Source: Saccharomonospora amisosensis
GTDB lineage: Bacteria; Actinomycetota; Actinomycetes; Mycobacteriales; Pseudonocardiaceae
DNA: 64,000 nucleotides
Direction: 5' to 3'
NCBI RefSeq assembly: GCF_011761185.1
Contig: NZ_JAAOYM010000001.1
Span: 3,162,001 to 3,226,000, forward strand
Shown here: in pieces, positions 48,771-58,352 of the stretch
Layout: every line of letters begins with the position of its first letter
How positions within the stretch are numbered: the stretch's first letter is position 1
Position numbers and translations under genes: made by a program
The notes under the pieces: generated by a model
Database searches by the model: none
Told to the model about the DNA's origin: nothing
What the model saw: the letters and a program-made list of their open reading frames with translations, nothing else

Positions 48771-50687
48771 TTACTGGACCAGACGCACCCGCGGCGCCGG
48801 ACTGTCCGACAGCGGTATCTGGAAGCGTTGCGCCAGGTACGAGGCGATGTCGTGGAACAGCGGCGCCGCGGTGCTGCCCTCGGGCAGGGTCGCGTCGGGC
48901 GCGTCCAGCCGGATGCCGACAACGAATCGAGGGTCATCGGCGGGCAGCATCCCCGCGAAGGTGATGTTGTACAGCCGGTTGCTGTAGGCCCCTGTGTTCG
49001 GGTCCACCTGCTGCCCGGTGCCGGTCTTACCCGCGATCTGGTAGCCCTCCAGCGCCGCCTCCGGCGCGGTGCCCCGATAGTCGTAGTCACCGTCCTGCGT
49101 GACCGCGCGCAGGATGTCCTTGACGGTGTCGGCGGTTTTCGGGCTGACCACCTGCGTCGTCGCCGGAGCGGGCTCCGGGATGCGCCTGCCGTCCGGCGTC
49201 ACCTTGGCACGCACGATCCTCGGCTCCACGCGCTTGCCGTCGTTGGCGATGGCTTGGTACATGCTGGCCAGCTGCACCACGGTCATGGAAAGCCCCTGGC
49301 CGATCGGCAGGTTGCCGAACGTCGTGCCGGACCATTGCGCACGCGGCGGCACGTAACCGGGGCTTTCCCCCGGCAGCCCGATCCCCGTTCGCTTGCCGAG
49401 CCCGAACCGCCGCAGCATCTCCAGGTAGCGGTCGGGGCCCAACTCCTGAGCGAGCATCAGGGTGCCCACATTGGACGACTTGGCGAAGATGCCGGTGGTG
49501 GTGAACGGCTGCGTGCCGTGCGACCAGGCGTCGTGCACCGTGTGGTCGGAGATCTCGATGCTGCCCGGCACCTGCCGCACCGACTCCGGACCCGCGATGC
49601 CTGCCTCGATCGCCGCCGCGGCCGTGATGACCTTGTTCACCGAGCCGGGTTCGAACGGCGTCGTCACGGCCGCGTTGTTCATCAGTTTCGGCTGCAGCGT
49701 GGACTGATCGGTCGGGTCAAAGGTCTGGTCGGTGGCCAGCGCGTACACCTCACCGGTCCTGGCGTCCAGCACGACAGCGCTCGCGCCGCGCGCCCCCACG
49801 CGACCGGCGTAGTCTGCGAGGCGGCTCTGTACCTCGTACTGCACGTCGGAGTCGATGGTCAACTCCAGGTCGGAGCCGGGTACGGCCGGTTGCAGATCGC
49901 GTTCGGTACCGGGTATGACGACATCGGCACCCTGCGCGGTGTCCACGATCTGCCTGCCCGGTGTGCCCGCCAGGTCGTTGTCTCGCATGCTTTCCAAGCC
50001 GGACAGTCCGTGCAGGTTGTGCTTGGAAACGTCGGGGCTCTCCTGGCGCCAGTTCGCGTAGCCGACGATGTTGGAGGCGAGTTGACCGCCAGGGTAAACC
50101 CGCTTGGCCCGCTTCTCGTATCCGATCTCGGGATAGGTCTGCTTGATCAGCTCGGCGACCGACGGTTCGACGTCGTCGACGAGATAGGTGAAGCTCGCGT
50201 CCTTGTGGAAGGCTCGCAGCAACTCGCTCTCGGTTGTCAACTCCGGCACCTTGCCCGCGATGAACCTCGCGATCTCGGCGACGCGCGAGTCGTAGTCCTG
50301 TCCCGAGCCTGGATGCTCGCGCGCGAACTCGCTCCAGGTCTTGCGCATCAACCGCAGGTTCGCCCACAGCATCCGAGTCTCGATGCTGAATGCCAGGTCC
50401 GCACCGTTACGGTCCTTGATGGACCCGCGCTCTGCCGGGATGTCGATCGAAGTCGTGCGCTGCCGCTCAGCACGCGCTGACAACGCCTCCGCCTCGAAAC
50501 CCTGCACGTGAACGAGCTTCACGCCAGCGGCCACGAGCAGCACCGCGAGGGCGATCCGCCCTGCGACGAAGCGACCGCGATAGTCGCGGTTACGCGCCGC
50601 GCCCCCTCTGCGCGCGCCCACCGGGTAGGTGCGCCGCGTGCCGCTGCCCGCTCGGGAGCGGCCGCTCGCGCCTGCCTTGCCTGGCAT
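48771..50687 (-). CDS. ftsI: Peptidoglycan transpeptidase FtsI (PBP3/PbpB)
   Basis: A 638-residue class B penicillin-binding protein for septal wall synthesis. After a basic N-terminus there is one membrane helix (about 41-58), then a pedestal domain with the RGSIKDRNG motif, and a transpeptidase domain with SVNK (Ser349, active site), SSN (404-406) and KTG (554-556). The domain order is complete and there are no PASTA repeats. ATG with GGAGGGG upstream. It is the fourth gene of the mraZ operon, 26 bases after ftsL. Confidence 0.97.
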   Translation of the reverse strand: MPGKAGASGRSRAGSGTRRTYPVGARRGGAARNRDYRGRFVAGRIALAVLLVAAGVKLVHVQGFEAEALSARAERQRTTSIDIPAERGSIKDRNGADLAFSIETRMLWANLRLMRKTWSEFAREHPGSGQDYDSRVAEIARFIAGKVPELTTESELLRAFHKDASFTYLVDDVEPSVAELIKQTYPEIGYEKRAKRVYPGGQLASNIVGYANWRQESPDVSKHNLHGLSGLESMRDNDLAGTPGRQIVDTAQGADVVIPGTERDLQPAVPGSDLELTIDSDVQYEVQSRLADYAGRVGARGASAVVLDARTGEVYALATDQTFDPTDQSTLQPKLMNNAAVTTPFEPGSVNKVITAAAAIEAGIAGPESVRQVPGSIEISDHTVHDAWSHGTQPFTTTGIFAKSSNVGTLMLAQELGPDRYLEMLRRFGLGKRTGIGLPGESPGYVPPRAQWSGTTFGNLPIGQGLSMTVVQLASMYQAIANDGKRVEPRIVRAKVTPDGRRIPEPAPATTQVVSPKTADTVKDILRAVTQDGDYDYRGTAPEAALEGYQIAGKTGTGQQVDPNTGAYSNRLYNITFAGMLPADDPRFVVGIRLDAPDATLPEGSTAAPLFHDIASYLAQRFQIPLSDSPAPRVRLVQ

Positions 50688-50713
50688 CAGTCCCCTCCGG
50701 TCATCCCCTGTCT

Positions 50714-51361
50714 CTACCCGGCCGAGGCGTGCGGCTCCCCCGCCGCCTGGGCCTGGTCATCGGCCTGCTGTTGCTGCACTCCCTGCTGCGTTGGCTGCTG
50801 GGCGGGCCGCGAAGGTGGCGGGGCCGAGGCCGAGGACGGCTCACCGACCACGACGACGGAGCCGTCCTGGCGTACCACCAGCCTCGCGGGGTTTCCGCCC
50901 GGCACCATCCCGAGTTGCCGGGCACGCTCGGCCAGCGACGACGGCGACTCCAGGTGGCTGACCTCACGCTGTAGCTGTTCGGAACGCTCTGCCAGACCCG
51001 CGTTCTCCTGGCGAAGCTGCTCCAGCCGGTAGGAGTCGGTGATGGCCTGGGTGGACAGCCACAGCGTCGCGGCCACGCCCGTCACCATCATCGCCATGAG
51101 CAGCAGCACGAAGGAGGTGCGGGAACGCGGCCAGCGCAGCAGCGGGATGCGGCTGCGCTGGGGGCTCGCCTCGGCCTCGCCCTCCGGCCGCGTGACCTTG
51201 GTGCGCTGAGCCTTGCGTGCGTAGGCGCGCTCGGCGGCCGACGTGCGCCGTTTCGCCGTCCCGGAGCCCGGCGTGTCAGGCGCCTTGGTGCCGGCCGTGG
51301 CATTGGGCCGCTGACGGGTGCGCGGGGCGGGCTGGTTACGGGTGCGAGCAGGTGCGGTCAT
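50714..51361 (-). CDS. ftsL: FtsL-like cell division protein
   Basis: A 215-residue bitopic protein. A long basic N-terminus precedes one membrane helix (TSFVLLLMAMMVTGVAATLWLS) and a short coiled coil (SYRLEQLRQENAGLAERSEQLQREVSHLE). The C-terminal 60 residues are Pro/Gln-rich. Its position between rsmH and ftsI and this topology identify it as FtsL, which recruits FtsI/FtsW with FtsB/FtsQ. The start overlaps the rsmH stop (TGATG). Confidence 0.9.
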   Translation of the reverse strand: MTAPARTRNQPAPRTRQRPNATAGTKAPDTPGSGTAKRRTSAAERAYARKAQRTKVTRPEGEAEASPQRSRIPLLRWPRSRTSFVLLLMAMMVTGVAATLWLSTQAITDSYRLEQLRQENAGLAERSEQLQREVSHLESPSSLAERARQLGMVPGGNPARLVVRQDGSVVVVGEPSSASAPPPSRPAQQPTQQGVQQQQADDQAQAAGEPHASAG

Positions 51362-52383
51362 CAGGCAGCCGCTCCAATCTTCTCGGCCGCGCGCAGCCGT
51401 ACCGAGGCCGCGCGCGGGTTGCGCTCGATCTCCTCCTCGCTCGCCTTCTCGGCGCCGCGAGTCAACAACCGCAACTCGGGGCCGTGCCCCGGCAACTCCA
51501 CCGGCAGCCCCTGCGGGGTCCGTGACGCCGCACGCCTGGCGAACTCCCGCTTGACGATGCGGTCCTCCAGCGAGTGGTAGGACTCCACAAGGATGCGGCC
51601 ACCATCGGTGAGCAGATCGATCGCGGCGGGCAGCGCGGCACGCAACGTGTCCAGCTCCGCGTTGACCTCGATTCGCAGTGCCTGGAACGTGCGTTTCGCC
51701 GGATGCCCTCCGGTTCGCCTGCTCGGCGCGGGCACGGTGTCGTACAGCAATCGCACTAGCCGTTCGCTGCGGTCGAACGGCTCACGCTCGCGTTCGGCGA
51801 CCACCGCCTTAGCGATCCGGTTCGCGAACCGCTCCTCGCCGTACTCGCGCAGCACCCGTGTCAGGTCCGCCACCGAGTAGGTGTTGAGCACATCCGCCGC
51901 GGTGAGCCCCGCCGCTGGGTCCATGCGCATGTCCAGCGGTGCGTCCCTCGCGTAGGCGAAGCCCCGCTCCTGCCTGTCCAGTTGCATCGACGAAACCCCC
52001 AGATCCATCAGCACGGCATCCACATGGGACAGTCCGAGTTCGGCGAGTACGTCGGGCATCCGGTCGTACACCGCGTGCACCAGTCGTACCCGGTCACCGT
52101 GGCGGGCGAGTCGCTCGCCAGAGCCGCGCAACGCCTCGCGGTCACGGTCGAGCCCGACGAGGCGAAGCGAAGGGTAGGCGGTGAGCAACGCGTCAGCGTG
52201 TCCGCCGAGACCGACGGTCGCGTCGACGAGTACCGGTTCGCGGCCGGTGAGCGCGGGCTCCAGCAACTCCAGCACGCGGTCGAGCAGCACGGGGACGTGT
52301 TCGTCGTTCCCGGTCACGGTCACACCCGGCCGGTGCTCACGTGCCGAACGTGGCCGGGGCTTGCCTTGCTCACGGTTCTCCAT
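51361..52383 (-). CDS. rsmH: 16S rRNA (cytosine1402-N4)-methyltransferase RsmH (MraW)
   Basis: A 340-residue AdoMet-dependent methyltransferase. [13 protein letters not shown], the AdoMet-binding [42 protein letters not shown] and the late [12 protein letters not shown] are characteristic. It methylates C1402 in the 16S decoding region. The ATG at 52383 gives a 25-residue leader before HVPVLL; a TTG 22 codons upstream and a GTG shortly before HVPVLL are alternatives. It is translationally coupled to ftsL. Confidence 0.95.
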   Translation of the reverse strand: MENREQGKPRPRSAREHRPGVTVTGNDEHVPVLLDRVLELLEPALTGREPVLVDATVGLGGHADALLTAYPSLRLVGLDRDREALRGSGERLARHGDRVRLVHAVYDRMPDVLAELGLSHVDAVLMDLGVSSMQLDRQERGFAYARDAPLDMRMDPAAGLTAADVLNTYSVADLTRVLREYGEERFANRIAKAVVAEREREPFDRSERLVRLLYDTVPAPSRRTGGHPAKRTFQALRIEVNAELDTLRAALPAAIDLLTDGGRILVESYHSLEDRIVKREFARRAASRTPQGLPVELPGHGPELRLLTRGAEKASEEEIERNPRAASVRLRAAEKIGAAA

Positions 52384-52636
52384 TCCCGCTGAGGCGCTGC
52401 GCCCGGCACCCGACGTGCCTCCAAGCCCGGATGTCCGTAGCGTGCTCAACGCCTCGCCTGTCTCCTGCGCCGTCCGCGCGACATCCCCCTCGACTCCAGG
52501 CGCGGGCCCGGTTGCCGGGAGGCGGATGCCGTCAGGTTGCGGACCTGATACCGGGGAAGGTGCATCAGGGCCGCAGCCTCACGGCATCCGGGGTGTGGAA
52601 CCCGCGCCCCCGACAGCGCGGGTGCCGCCTCGGGCG
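52384..52636. other. Gap between rsmH and mraZ, 253 bp
   Basis: Non-coding spacer on the minus-strand mraZ transcript. It is high in GC and contains no gene that I recognise; it may include a second promoter for rsmH. Confidence 0.4.
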
Positions 52637-53068
52637 CTAGAACACGCCTGGCAGGATCTCTTCCTGGGCCTTCGCGTAGCTGTCCTCGTGTTCTTCCAGG
52701 TAGCCCTCCCAAGCCTGGGCGTCCCAGATCTCCAACCTGGTGATCGCGCCGATCACCACGCACTCCTTGTTGAGCCCGGCGTAGCGCCGAAGCTCGGGCG
52801 CGATGGCGATACGCCCCTGGCCGTCCGGCCGTTGCTCGTCGGTTCCCGCGAACAGGTATCGCTGGTAGGCCCTCACCGATTCGTTGGTGAACGGGGCTTC
52901 CGCGACCTTGCGGGCCAACTGCTCGAACTCCGCGCGCGGAAAGACATAGAGGCAATGATCCTGTCCCTTGGTGATCATCAGCCCACCTGCCAGCGCGTCC
53001 CGGAACTTCGCAGGCAGCGTGAGCCGCCCCTTGTCGTCCAGCTTCGGGGTGTGGGTGCCGAGGAACAC
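52637..53068 (-). CDS. mraZ: Transcriptional regulator MraZ
   Basis: A 143-residue protein with two SpoVT/AbrB-type domains: [26 protein letters not shown] opens the first and [30 protein letters not shown] forms the second, each with the D-x-K-G-R / G-R-I family motif. MraZ rings bind repeats in their own promoter and repress the division cluster. GTG start after GGGAGG. The repeats are visible upstream at 53154-53189. Confidence 0.96.
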   Translation of the reverse strand: MFLGTHTPKLDDKGRLTLPAKFRDALAGGLMITKGQDHCLYVFPRAEFEQLARKVAEAPFTNESVRAYQRYLFAGTDEQRPDGQGRIAIAPELRRYAGLNKECVVIGAITRLEIWDAQAWEGYLEEHEDSYAKAQEEILPGVF

Positions 53069-53153
53069 CGGCCACCACCTCCCCTACCGACCAGCGCCTG
53101 AACCCACGAGCCGGCCGTGGAATCCACCGAGATCGGCACGAGGCTCCCTTCCG

Positions 53154-53195
53154 CCCCACTGGCCACCACCGTACCCCACTTTCCACCACAGTCAA
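53154..53195 (-). promoter_or_regulatory. mraZ promoter with MraZ-binding repeats
   Basis: Minus strand: TTGACT (-35, plus coordinates 53190-53195) and TACGGT (-10, 53168-53173) are 16 bases apart. Between and after them four GTGG-containing repeats (GTGGTGG / AGTGGGG alternating) recur every 10 bases, in two 20-base units at 53154-53173 and 53174-53193. Such GTGG arrays at about one-turn spacing are the known MraZ operator type, here overlapping the promoter itself. Confidence 0.75.
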
Positions 53196-53429
53196 CGGCA
53201 AAACGGCCCCATACGAGCGAAAGTCGCGGCGTTTTTGCTGGTCACAAGGGTGGGGCTGGAGTGGGGCGCCACACGGACATCGCCAGCGCGGGTGACACCG
53301 ATGGCCACGAAAGAGGCGGCCCCGATCGCTCAGGCGGCGCATCCGGGCGCGCCGACAGGCCCAACCGGGGCAGCCGTGAAGGTACCGGGCACCGCCGGTG
53401 GGGCCCGGTGGGGAACCGCGGTGAGATCG
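53196..53429. other. Upstream region of mraZ
   Basis: No gene seen. It contains a hairpin at 53385-53410 that probably ends the EspG cassette transcript. Confidence 0.5.
53385..53410 (-). terminator. Hairpin downstream of EspG gene
   Basis: ACCGGGC (53385-53391) pairs with GCCCGGT (53404-53410), with an inner ACC/GGT pair; 19 bases beyond the EspG stop on the minus strand. No U-tract. Confidence 0.5.
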
Positions 53430-54182
53430 CTACGGCAACTCGGCCAACCGAGCGGCGATTCGCTCGCGATCGGCCGGCGCCACGTTGACCCACTGCCTGC
53501 CCGCGCGGCCCTCGGTCGTCGTGCCCAGGTACGCACCGATGTCCGTGCTGAACCAACTCACCCCGCCGAGCCTGCGCGAACCGGCCTCCTCGCGAACACG
53601 CACGCTGAATTGCCCCGCCCCCAGTACCGGCCTCGCCTGGATGGCGAGGACTTCTCGAAGTTGCCGCTGCTGCGCGGCCGAGCGGCCGGACTCCGCGTCC
53701 CCGTACACCGGATCGTCGACCTCACCGTCCACACCGAACACCGAGGCGGGCAGGCTCACGCCAAGGCCGGGGCCCGGCGACAGCGGCGGCAGCACCCCCA
53801 CGGCGGCGGCGAACACCTCGCTGCCGCCGCCGATCTCCGCCAGTGCGATGGTGCGGTTCGGTTGCACCGCCAGCACTCCACGACGACCGGTGGTGGCGGC
53901 GACGGCCCGCAGCGGCTCCTCCTGCTCCAGATCGAGCAACGCCTCACATTCGACATACACCGAAGAACGAGCGAGCACCCGCAGCCGCTCCCGCAACGCG
54001 GCATCGAGTTCACCGGCGTGGAACAGTCCGCGCTCGGCGAGGTTCTCGTAGACCGCGGCTCGGATGTCTCGCCGATCCGCTTCCGTAGCGCCGACGCTGC
54101 GCACCCGCAACGGCGCGGGCGGATCCCGGTACCCGAGATCGCTGTACAGGATGTCGAACGCCGATGCGGACACCCTGATCAC
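53430..54182 (-). CDS. espG: ESX secretion-associated EspG-like protein
   Basis: A 250-residue protein of the EspG family, which are cytosolic chaperones that bind PE-PPE substrates of type VII secretion. It starts VIRVSASAFDILYSDLGYRDP, with the family segments EADRRDIRAAVYENLAERGLF, LDAALRERLRVLARSSVYVECEAL and GLGVSLPASVFG, and ends in GRQWVNVAPADRERIAARLAELP. The GTG overlaps the stop of the PPE-like gene (GTGA). It is the last gene of a four-gene cassette with no ESX core gene in the window. Confidence 0.85.
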   Translation of the reverse strand: MIRVSASAFDILYSDLGYRDPPAPLRVRSVGATEADRRDIRAAVYENLAERGLFHAGELDAALRERLRVLARSSVYVECEALLDLEQEEPLRAVAATTGRRGVLAVQPNRTIALAEIGGGSEVFAAAVGVLPPLSPGPGLGVSLPASVFGVDGEVDDPVYGDAESGRSAAQQRQLREVLAIQARPVLGAGQFSVRVREEAGSRRLGGVSWFSTDIGAYLGTTTEGRAGRQWVNVAPADRERIAARLAELP

Positions 54183-54769
54183 ATCGGACCCGAGCCTTCC
54201 GCGCCGAGGGGCGAAAGCGCCGTCAGTGGCGGCGGATCATCGAACGAAACCGCGGGCAACTCGTCGGCGAGCGCGCTGTCCCTTGCGTACATCACGTCGA
54301 CGGCCTGTTGCCTGGCGGCCTCGGCCCGCTCTCGCTGTGCGGCCATCGCGTCGGACAACCCGACGAGCCGCCATACCTGTCCGCTGTTGGCCGCGGCCCG
54401 GATCATGCCCGCCGGGTCGTAGCCGACCGGCTCGGGCATCTCCGCCCTGGCTTTCGCGGCCACTTCCGCCTGCCTACCGACCGCCTCGCCGACGGTGGTC
54501 GCGGCCGCCGCCACTTCGGCCGACCACCGAGCAGCCCGGCCGAGTACGCCACGCAGGGCCTCGCCCGCCGGTCCCCGCCACGCCTCCTCACTCGCCGCCG
54601 AGGTCTGCTCCAATACATCGCCCGCGTCACGCAGCCTTGCGGCCAGGTCTGTCCATTCCCGACCGAGCTCGCCAGCGGCCGCGGGATCGCTGCCGGTCTC
54701 GACCTCCGCTCGCATGGCCTCGTGGCTGTAGGACTCGTAACGGCTCGCAGGGTGCGGCTTCTCGGTCAT
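54179..54769 (-). CDS. PPE-domain-like protein
   Basis: A 196-residue helical protein with a TSAASEEAWRGPAGEALRGVL segment holding a W-x-G turn between long helices, as in PPE/WXG100-like type VII substrates, and a C-terminal AAANSGQVWRLVGLSDAMAAQ. The first 30 residues are Ser/Glu-rich. ATG with GGAGC upstream. Together with the EspG-like and lipoprotein genes it is a compact orphan cassette, probably the EspG client. The C-terminal half lacks the usual PPE-specific motifs, so the family call is moderate. Confidence 0.7.
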   Translation of the reverse strand: MTEKPHPASRYESYSHEAMRAEVETGSDPAAAGELGREWTDLAARLRDAGDVLEQTSAASEEAWRGPAGEALRGVLGRAARWSAEVAAAATTVGEAVGRQAEVAAKARAEMPEPVGYDPAGMIRAAANSGQVWRLVGLSDAMAAQRERAEAARQQAVDVMYARDSALADELPAVSFDDPPPLTALSPLGAEGSGPM

Positions 54770-55347
54770 TTCAGCTCCGGTTCGATGAGTTCGGCCACTG
54801 TGGTCGCGCGTGCGCAGGCCCGCGCGGTGTCGCGGAAGTCGGCGCTGCTGACGTCGACATGCACGCTGCCGGACTCCCCCATGGCGAGCAGCACGGCACA
54901 GGTGCCGTCGTCGGCGCGTTCGTCGGCGACCAGCAGCGCCTCGCGCTGCCCGATCCGCAGGTCGCGCACCCGCCGCGGCGCCACTCGCAGGTCCGCCAGC
55001 CCTGCTCGCTCGTCGATGGTGATGGTGACGCCGTAACCGCCGGGTTCGGTGTAGTCGCATGCCCTCGCGTCACCGACGGTAGTCGGCGTCCCTACCTTCG
55101 TGAGTCCTGCGCTCGACCGCGCCGAAGGTGACAGCAGCGCGCACGGGTCGGCCGACGCGGTGCGACCGGCGGCCGAGGCCGTCGCTTCCGTGGCGTGCCG
55201 TCGGCCTTCGGCGTCCGCAGCGGCGTCCACGGAGGGCACGGAGGGCACCGAGGGCCCGGCACCGCTTCGTTGTAGCCCGCACGCCGAGGTCAGTAGCGGC
55301 AACGCAGCCAGCCCAAGCGCGATCCACACGGTTGGCCATCGCCGCAT
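54766..55347 (-). CDS. DUF3558 lipoprotein
   Basis: A 193-residue secreted lipoprotein: signal peptide with lipobox LLTSAC (Cys23), then a linker, then DPCALLSPSARSSAGL and ARACDYTEPGGYGVTITID. The D-P-C-A-L-L and C-x-Y/W pair are typical DUF3558 features. Such lipoproteins often neighbour PPE and EspG-like genes in Pseudonocardiaceae. Start ATG; its stop overlaps the PPE-like gene as ATGA. Confidence 0.88.
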   Translation of the reverse strand: MRRWPTVWIALGLAALPLLTSACGLQRSGAGPSVPSVPSVDAAADAEGRRHATEATASAAGRTASADPCALLSPSARSSAGLTKVGTPTTVGDARACDYTEPGGYGVTITIDERAGLADLRVAPRRVRDLRIGQREALLVADERADDGTCAVLLAMGESGSVHVDVSSADFRDTARACARATTVAELIEPELK

Positions 55348-55350
55348 CCT

Positions 55351-55716
55351 TCAGCCGCCACCCCGGCAGTCCACCCCGTCGGCCGCGGCGTCGTCCTGCT
55401 CCTCGTAGCGCCGCATGGCCTCGCTGATTCCCAGCTTGAGGTCCTCCAACTCGCGACCGAACCTGGTCAGTGCCCGCACGACGGAATCCGGCGACCCGGC
55501 GTCGCCGAGGCCGTAGCGAGCCATGAACTCGCCGACCTGCCCCGCGTATCCGTCACCGAGTGGTACCGAGCGACCGAGCACCTTGGCCTGCCTGATCACC
55601 TGCCCGACGACGTCCTGCAACTGGCTGAGTCGCTGGAACGCGTCAGCCGCGAGCTCGGGCGAGACCGCGAACGCGTCGGCGGGAAGGACGCGGGTGGCCG
55701 TGTCGAGATCGGTCAT
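55351..55716 (-). CDS. Small helical protein leading the EspG cassette
   Basis: A 121-residue, mostly alpha-helical soluble protein: MTDLDTATRVLPADAFAVSP, then AADAFQRLSQLQDVVGQVIR and, near the end, LEDLKLGISEAMRRYEEQDD. This resembles WXG100/ESX-like helical hairpins in size and position but has no W-x-G motif. The ATG has AGAGG upstream. It is first in the cassette 55716-53430, three bases from the lipoprotein gene. Confidence 0.65.
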   Translation of the reverse strand: MTDLDTATRVLPADAFAVSPELAADAFQRLSQLQDVVGQVIRQAKVLGRSVPLGDGYAGQVGEFMARYGLGDAGSPDSVVRALTRFGRELEDLKLGISEAMRRYEEQDDAAADGVDCRGGG

Positions 55717-55990
55717 CCCGTGCCTCTCTCTGCGGTAATCGACTGATTCCGCTGCGCAGCATAGGACAGCGGGCGGCGGTGACGGCACCGTCTCAGCCAG
55801 CTCACCTGAACGGGCTAGCGAAATCTGTGAGATGCTGCCGGTGACATTGAGTGATCAAGGGGTTGTCCCCAGCGAGTTCGCCCGCGTTTGACACACTGGA
55901 TGGCAGGCTGGGCGGAAGGCGACACCAGCCCGACCCACGAACGAACGACCGTTCGTTACGTGTGCGAGGGCTTCGGCACCGGGAGGTCGT
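55717..55990. other. Divergent promoter region, EspG cassette / moxR operon
   Basis: A 274-base gap with starts on both sides. It contains an 18-base palindrome at 55940-55957 (listed separately) and no gene that I can support. Confidence 0.5.
55940..55957. promoter_or_regulatory. 18-bp palindrome upstream of moxR
   Basis: AACGAACG-AC-CGTTCGTT is a perfect inverted repeat of the style bound by TetR-type repressors (CGTTCG half-sites). It lies about 33 bases before the moxR start. The binding factor is unknown and not in the window as far as I can tell. Confidence 0.6.
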
Positions 55991-57076
<1,086 letters not shown>

Positions 57077-57083
57077 CGCGGCG

Positions 57084-58352
57084 ATGTTCCGGTCGCTGTC
57101 TGGCCTCACCACTCGCGGCCGCTGCCTACTCGCCGCAGGAGTCGCGGCGGCGGTGTGCGCCGCCGTGCTCAACGAACGCGACCTGCTGAGGGTCGCCGTG
57201 TTCGTCATCGCGTTACCGCTGTTCGTCGCGTTGCTCGCGTCGGCGTCGAAGGTGCGGATAGGGGCCACCCGGACAATGCTGCCCGAGCGGGTACCCGTCG
57301 GTGGCCACGGCGAGATCCAGCTCGACCTGTGGCGCACCGGCAGGCTTCCCGCGGGCGAGATCCTGCTCGAGGACGGCATCCCGTATGCCCTCGGCTCCCG
57401 CCCTCGGTTCGTTGTCGAGCGCCTGCCGCAGCACCGTTCGGTGCCACTGCGTTACCCGGTGCAGCCGACCCTGCGCGGCATCCACCGGGTCGGGCCACTT
57501 CGCGCGACCATCACCGACCCGTTCGGGCTGTGCGAGTTCGAGCGTGAGCTGATCTCGCACTCCAGGCTCGTCGTCGTACCACGTGTCGCCACACTCTGGG
57601 GCCAACCTGCCGGCGCCGGTATCGGCACCGACGACGACGGCAACATCCGGCTGCACGCGGGTCAGGGCGAGATCGATGTCGTCGTCCGGCAGTACCGGCA
57701 AGGTGACGACCTGCGCAAGGTGCACTGGCGTTCCACAGCCCGGCGGGACGAGATGATGGTGCGGGTCGAGGAGCGCCCGTGGCGGGGCGGCACCACCGTG
57801 TTGCTGGACCACCGCGCCGCCGCGCACCACGGCACCGGAGCCACGGCGAGCCTGGAATGGGCGGTCGAGTTCGCCGCGAGCGTGTGCCTGCATCTGTCCA
57901 ACTCCGGCCACCATGTACGGCTGGTCAGCGAGCACGGCAGGCTGCTTGCCGAGGCTCAGGGGGGACCCACCAGGGACAGCCCCGTGCTGGACGCGCTCGC
58001 CGCACTACAGCCCGCCCACGAGCGCGACATCACCACCGGTTTCGATCCAGGACACGGCCAGGAACTCATCGCGGTGCTCGGCACGATCAGCAGCGACTCG
58101 GTGCACGAGCTGACCAAGTGCCGCCCGCGAGGTGCCCGCAGCCTCGCGGTGTTGCTCGACACTCCCGCATGGTCGGGCGCGATCAGCGCTCCCGAACATC
58201 GGAGCGCGGCCAGTGACGAGTCCGCGACGCTGCTTCGCGCCGCCGGGTGGGGGGTCGTCGTCGCTCACCCCGGCACACCGATGTCGCAGGTATGGGCGCA
58301 GTTGTGCCGTGAGGCCGCGCCCGGCGCCTCACTGATCGGCGGGGCGTCATGA
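57084..58352 (+). CDS. DUF58 protein
   Basis: A 422-residue protein with two N-terminal transmembrane helices (RCLLAAGVAAAVCAAVL and LLRVAVFVIALPLFVALLA), then a middle region and the DUF58 signature: LVVVPRVATLWG, VVVRQYRQGDDLRKVHWRSTARRDEMMVR. DUF58 proteins contain a von Willebrand A-like fold and pair with MoxR. ATG seven bases after the moxR stop; overlaps the next gene as ATGA. Confidence 0.93.
   Translation: MFRSLSGLTTRGRCLLAAGVAAAVCAAVLNERDLLRVAVFVIALPLFVALLASASKVRIGATRTMLPERVPVGGHGEIQLDLWRTGRLPAGEILLEDGIPYALGSRPRFVVERLPQHRSVPLRYPVQPTLRGIHRVGPLRATITDPFGLCEFERELISHSRLVVVPRVATLWGQPAGAGIGTDDDGNIRLHAGQGEIDVVVRQYRQGDDLRKVHWRSTARRDEMMVRVEERPWRGGTTVLLDHRAAAHHGTGATASLEWAVEFAASVCLHLSNSGHHVRLVSEHGRLLAEAQGGPTRDSPVLDALAALQPAHERDITTGFDPGHGQELIAVLGTISSDSVHELTKCRPRGARSLAVLLDTPAWSGAISAPEHRSAASDESATLLRAAGWGVVVAHPGTPMSQVWAQLCREAAPGASLIGGAS

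Noticed and set aside
48648-50480. A 610-codon plus-strand frame antisense to ftsI.
   Set aside because: The minus-strand ftsI has all three PBP motifs in order; this frame is rich in Arg/Gly/His with no recognisable domain.
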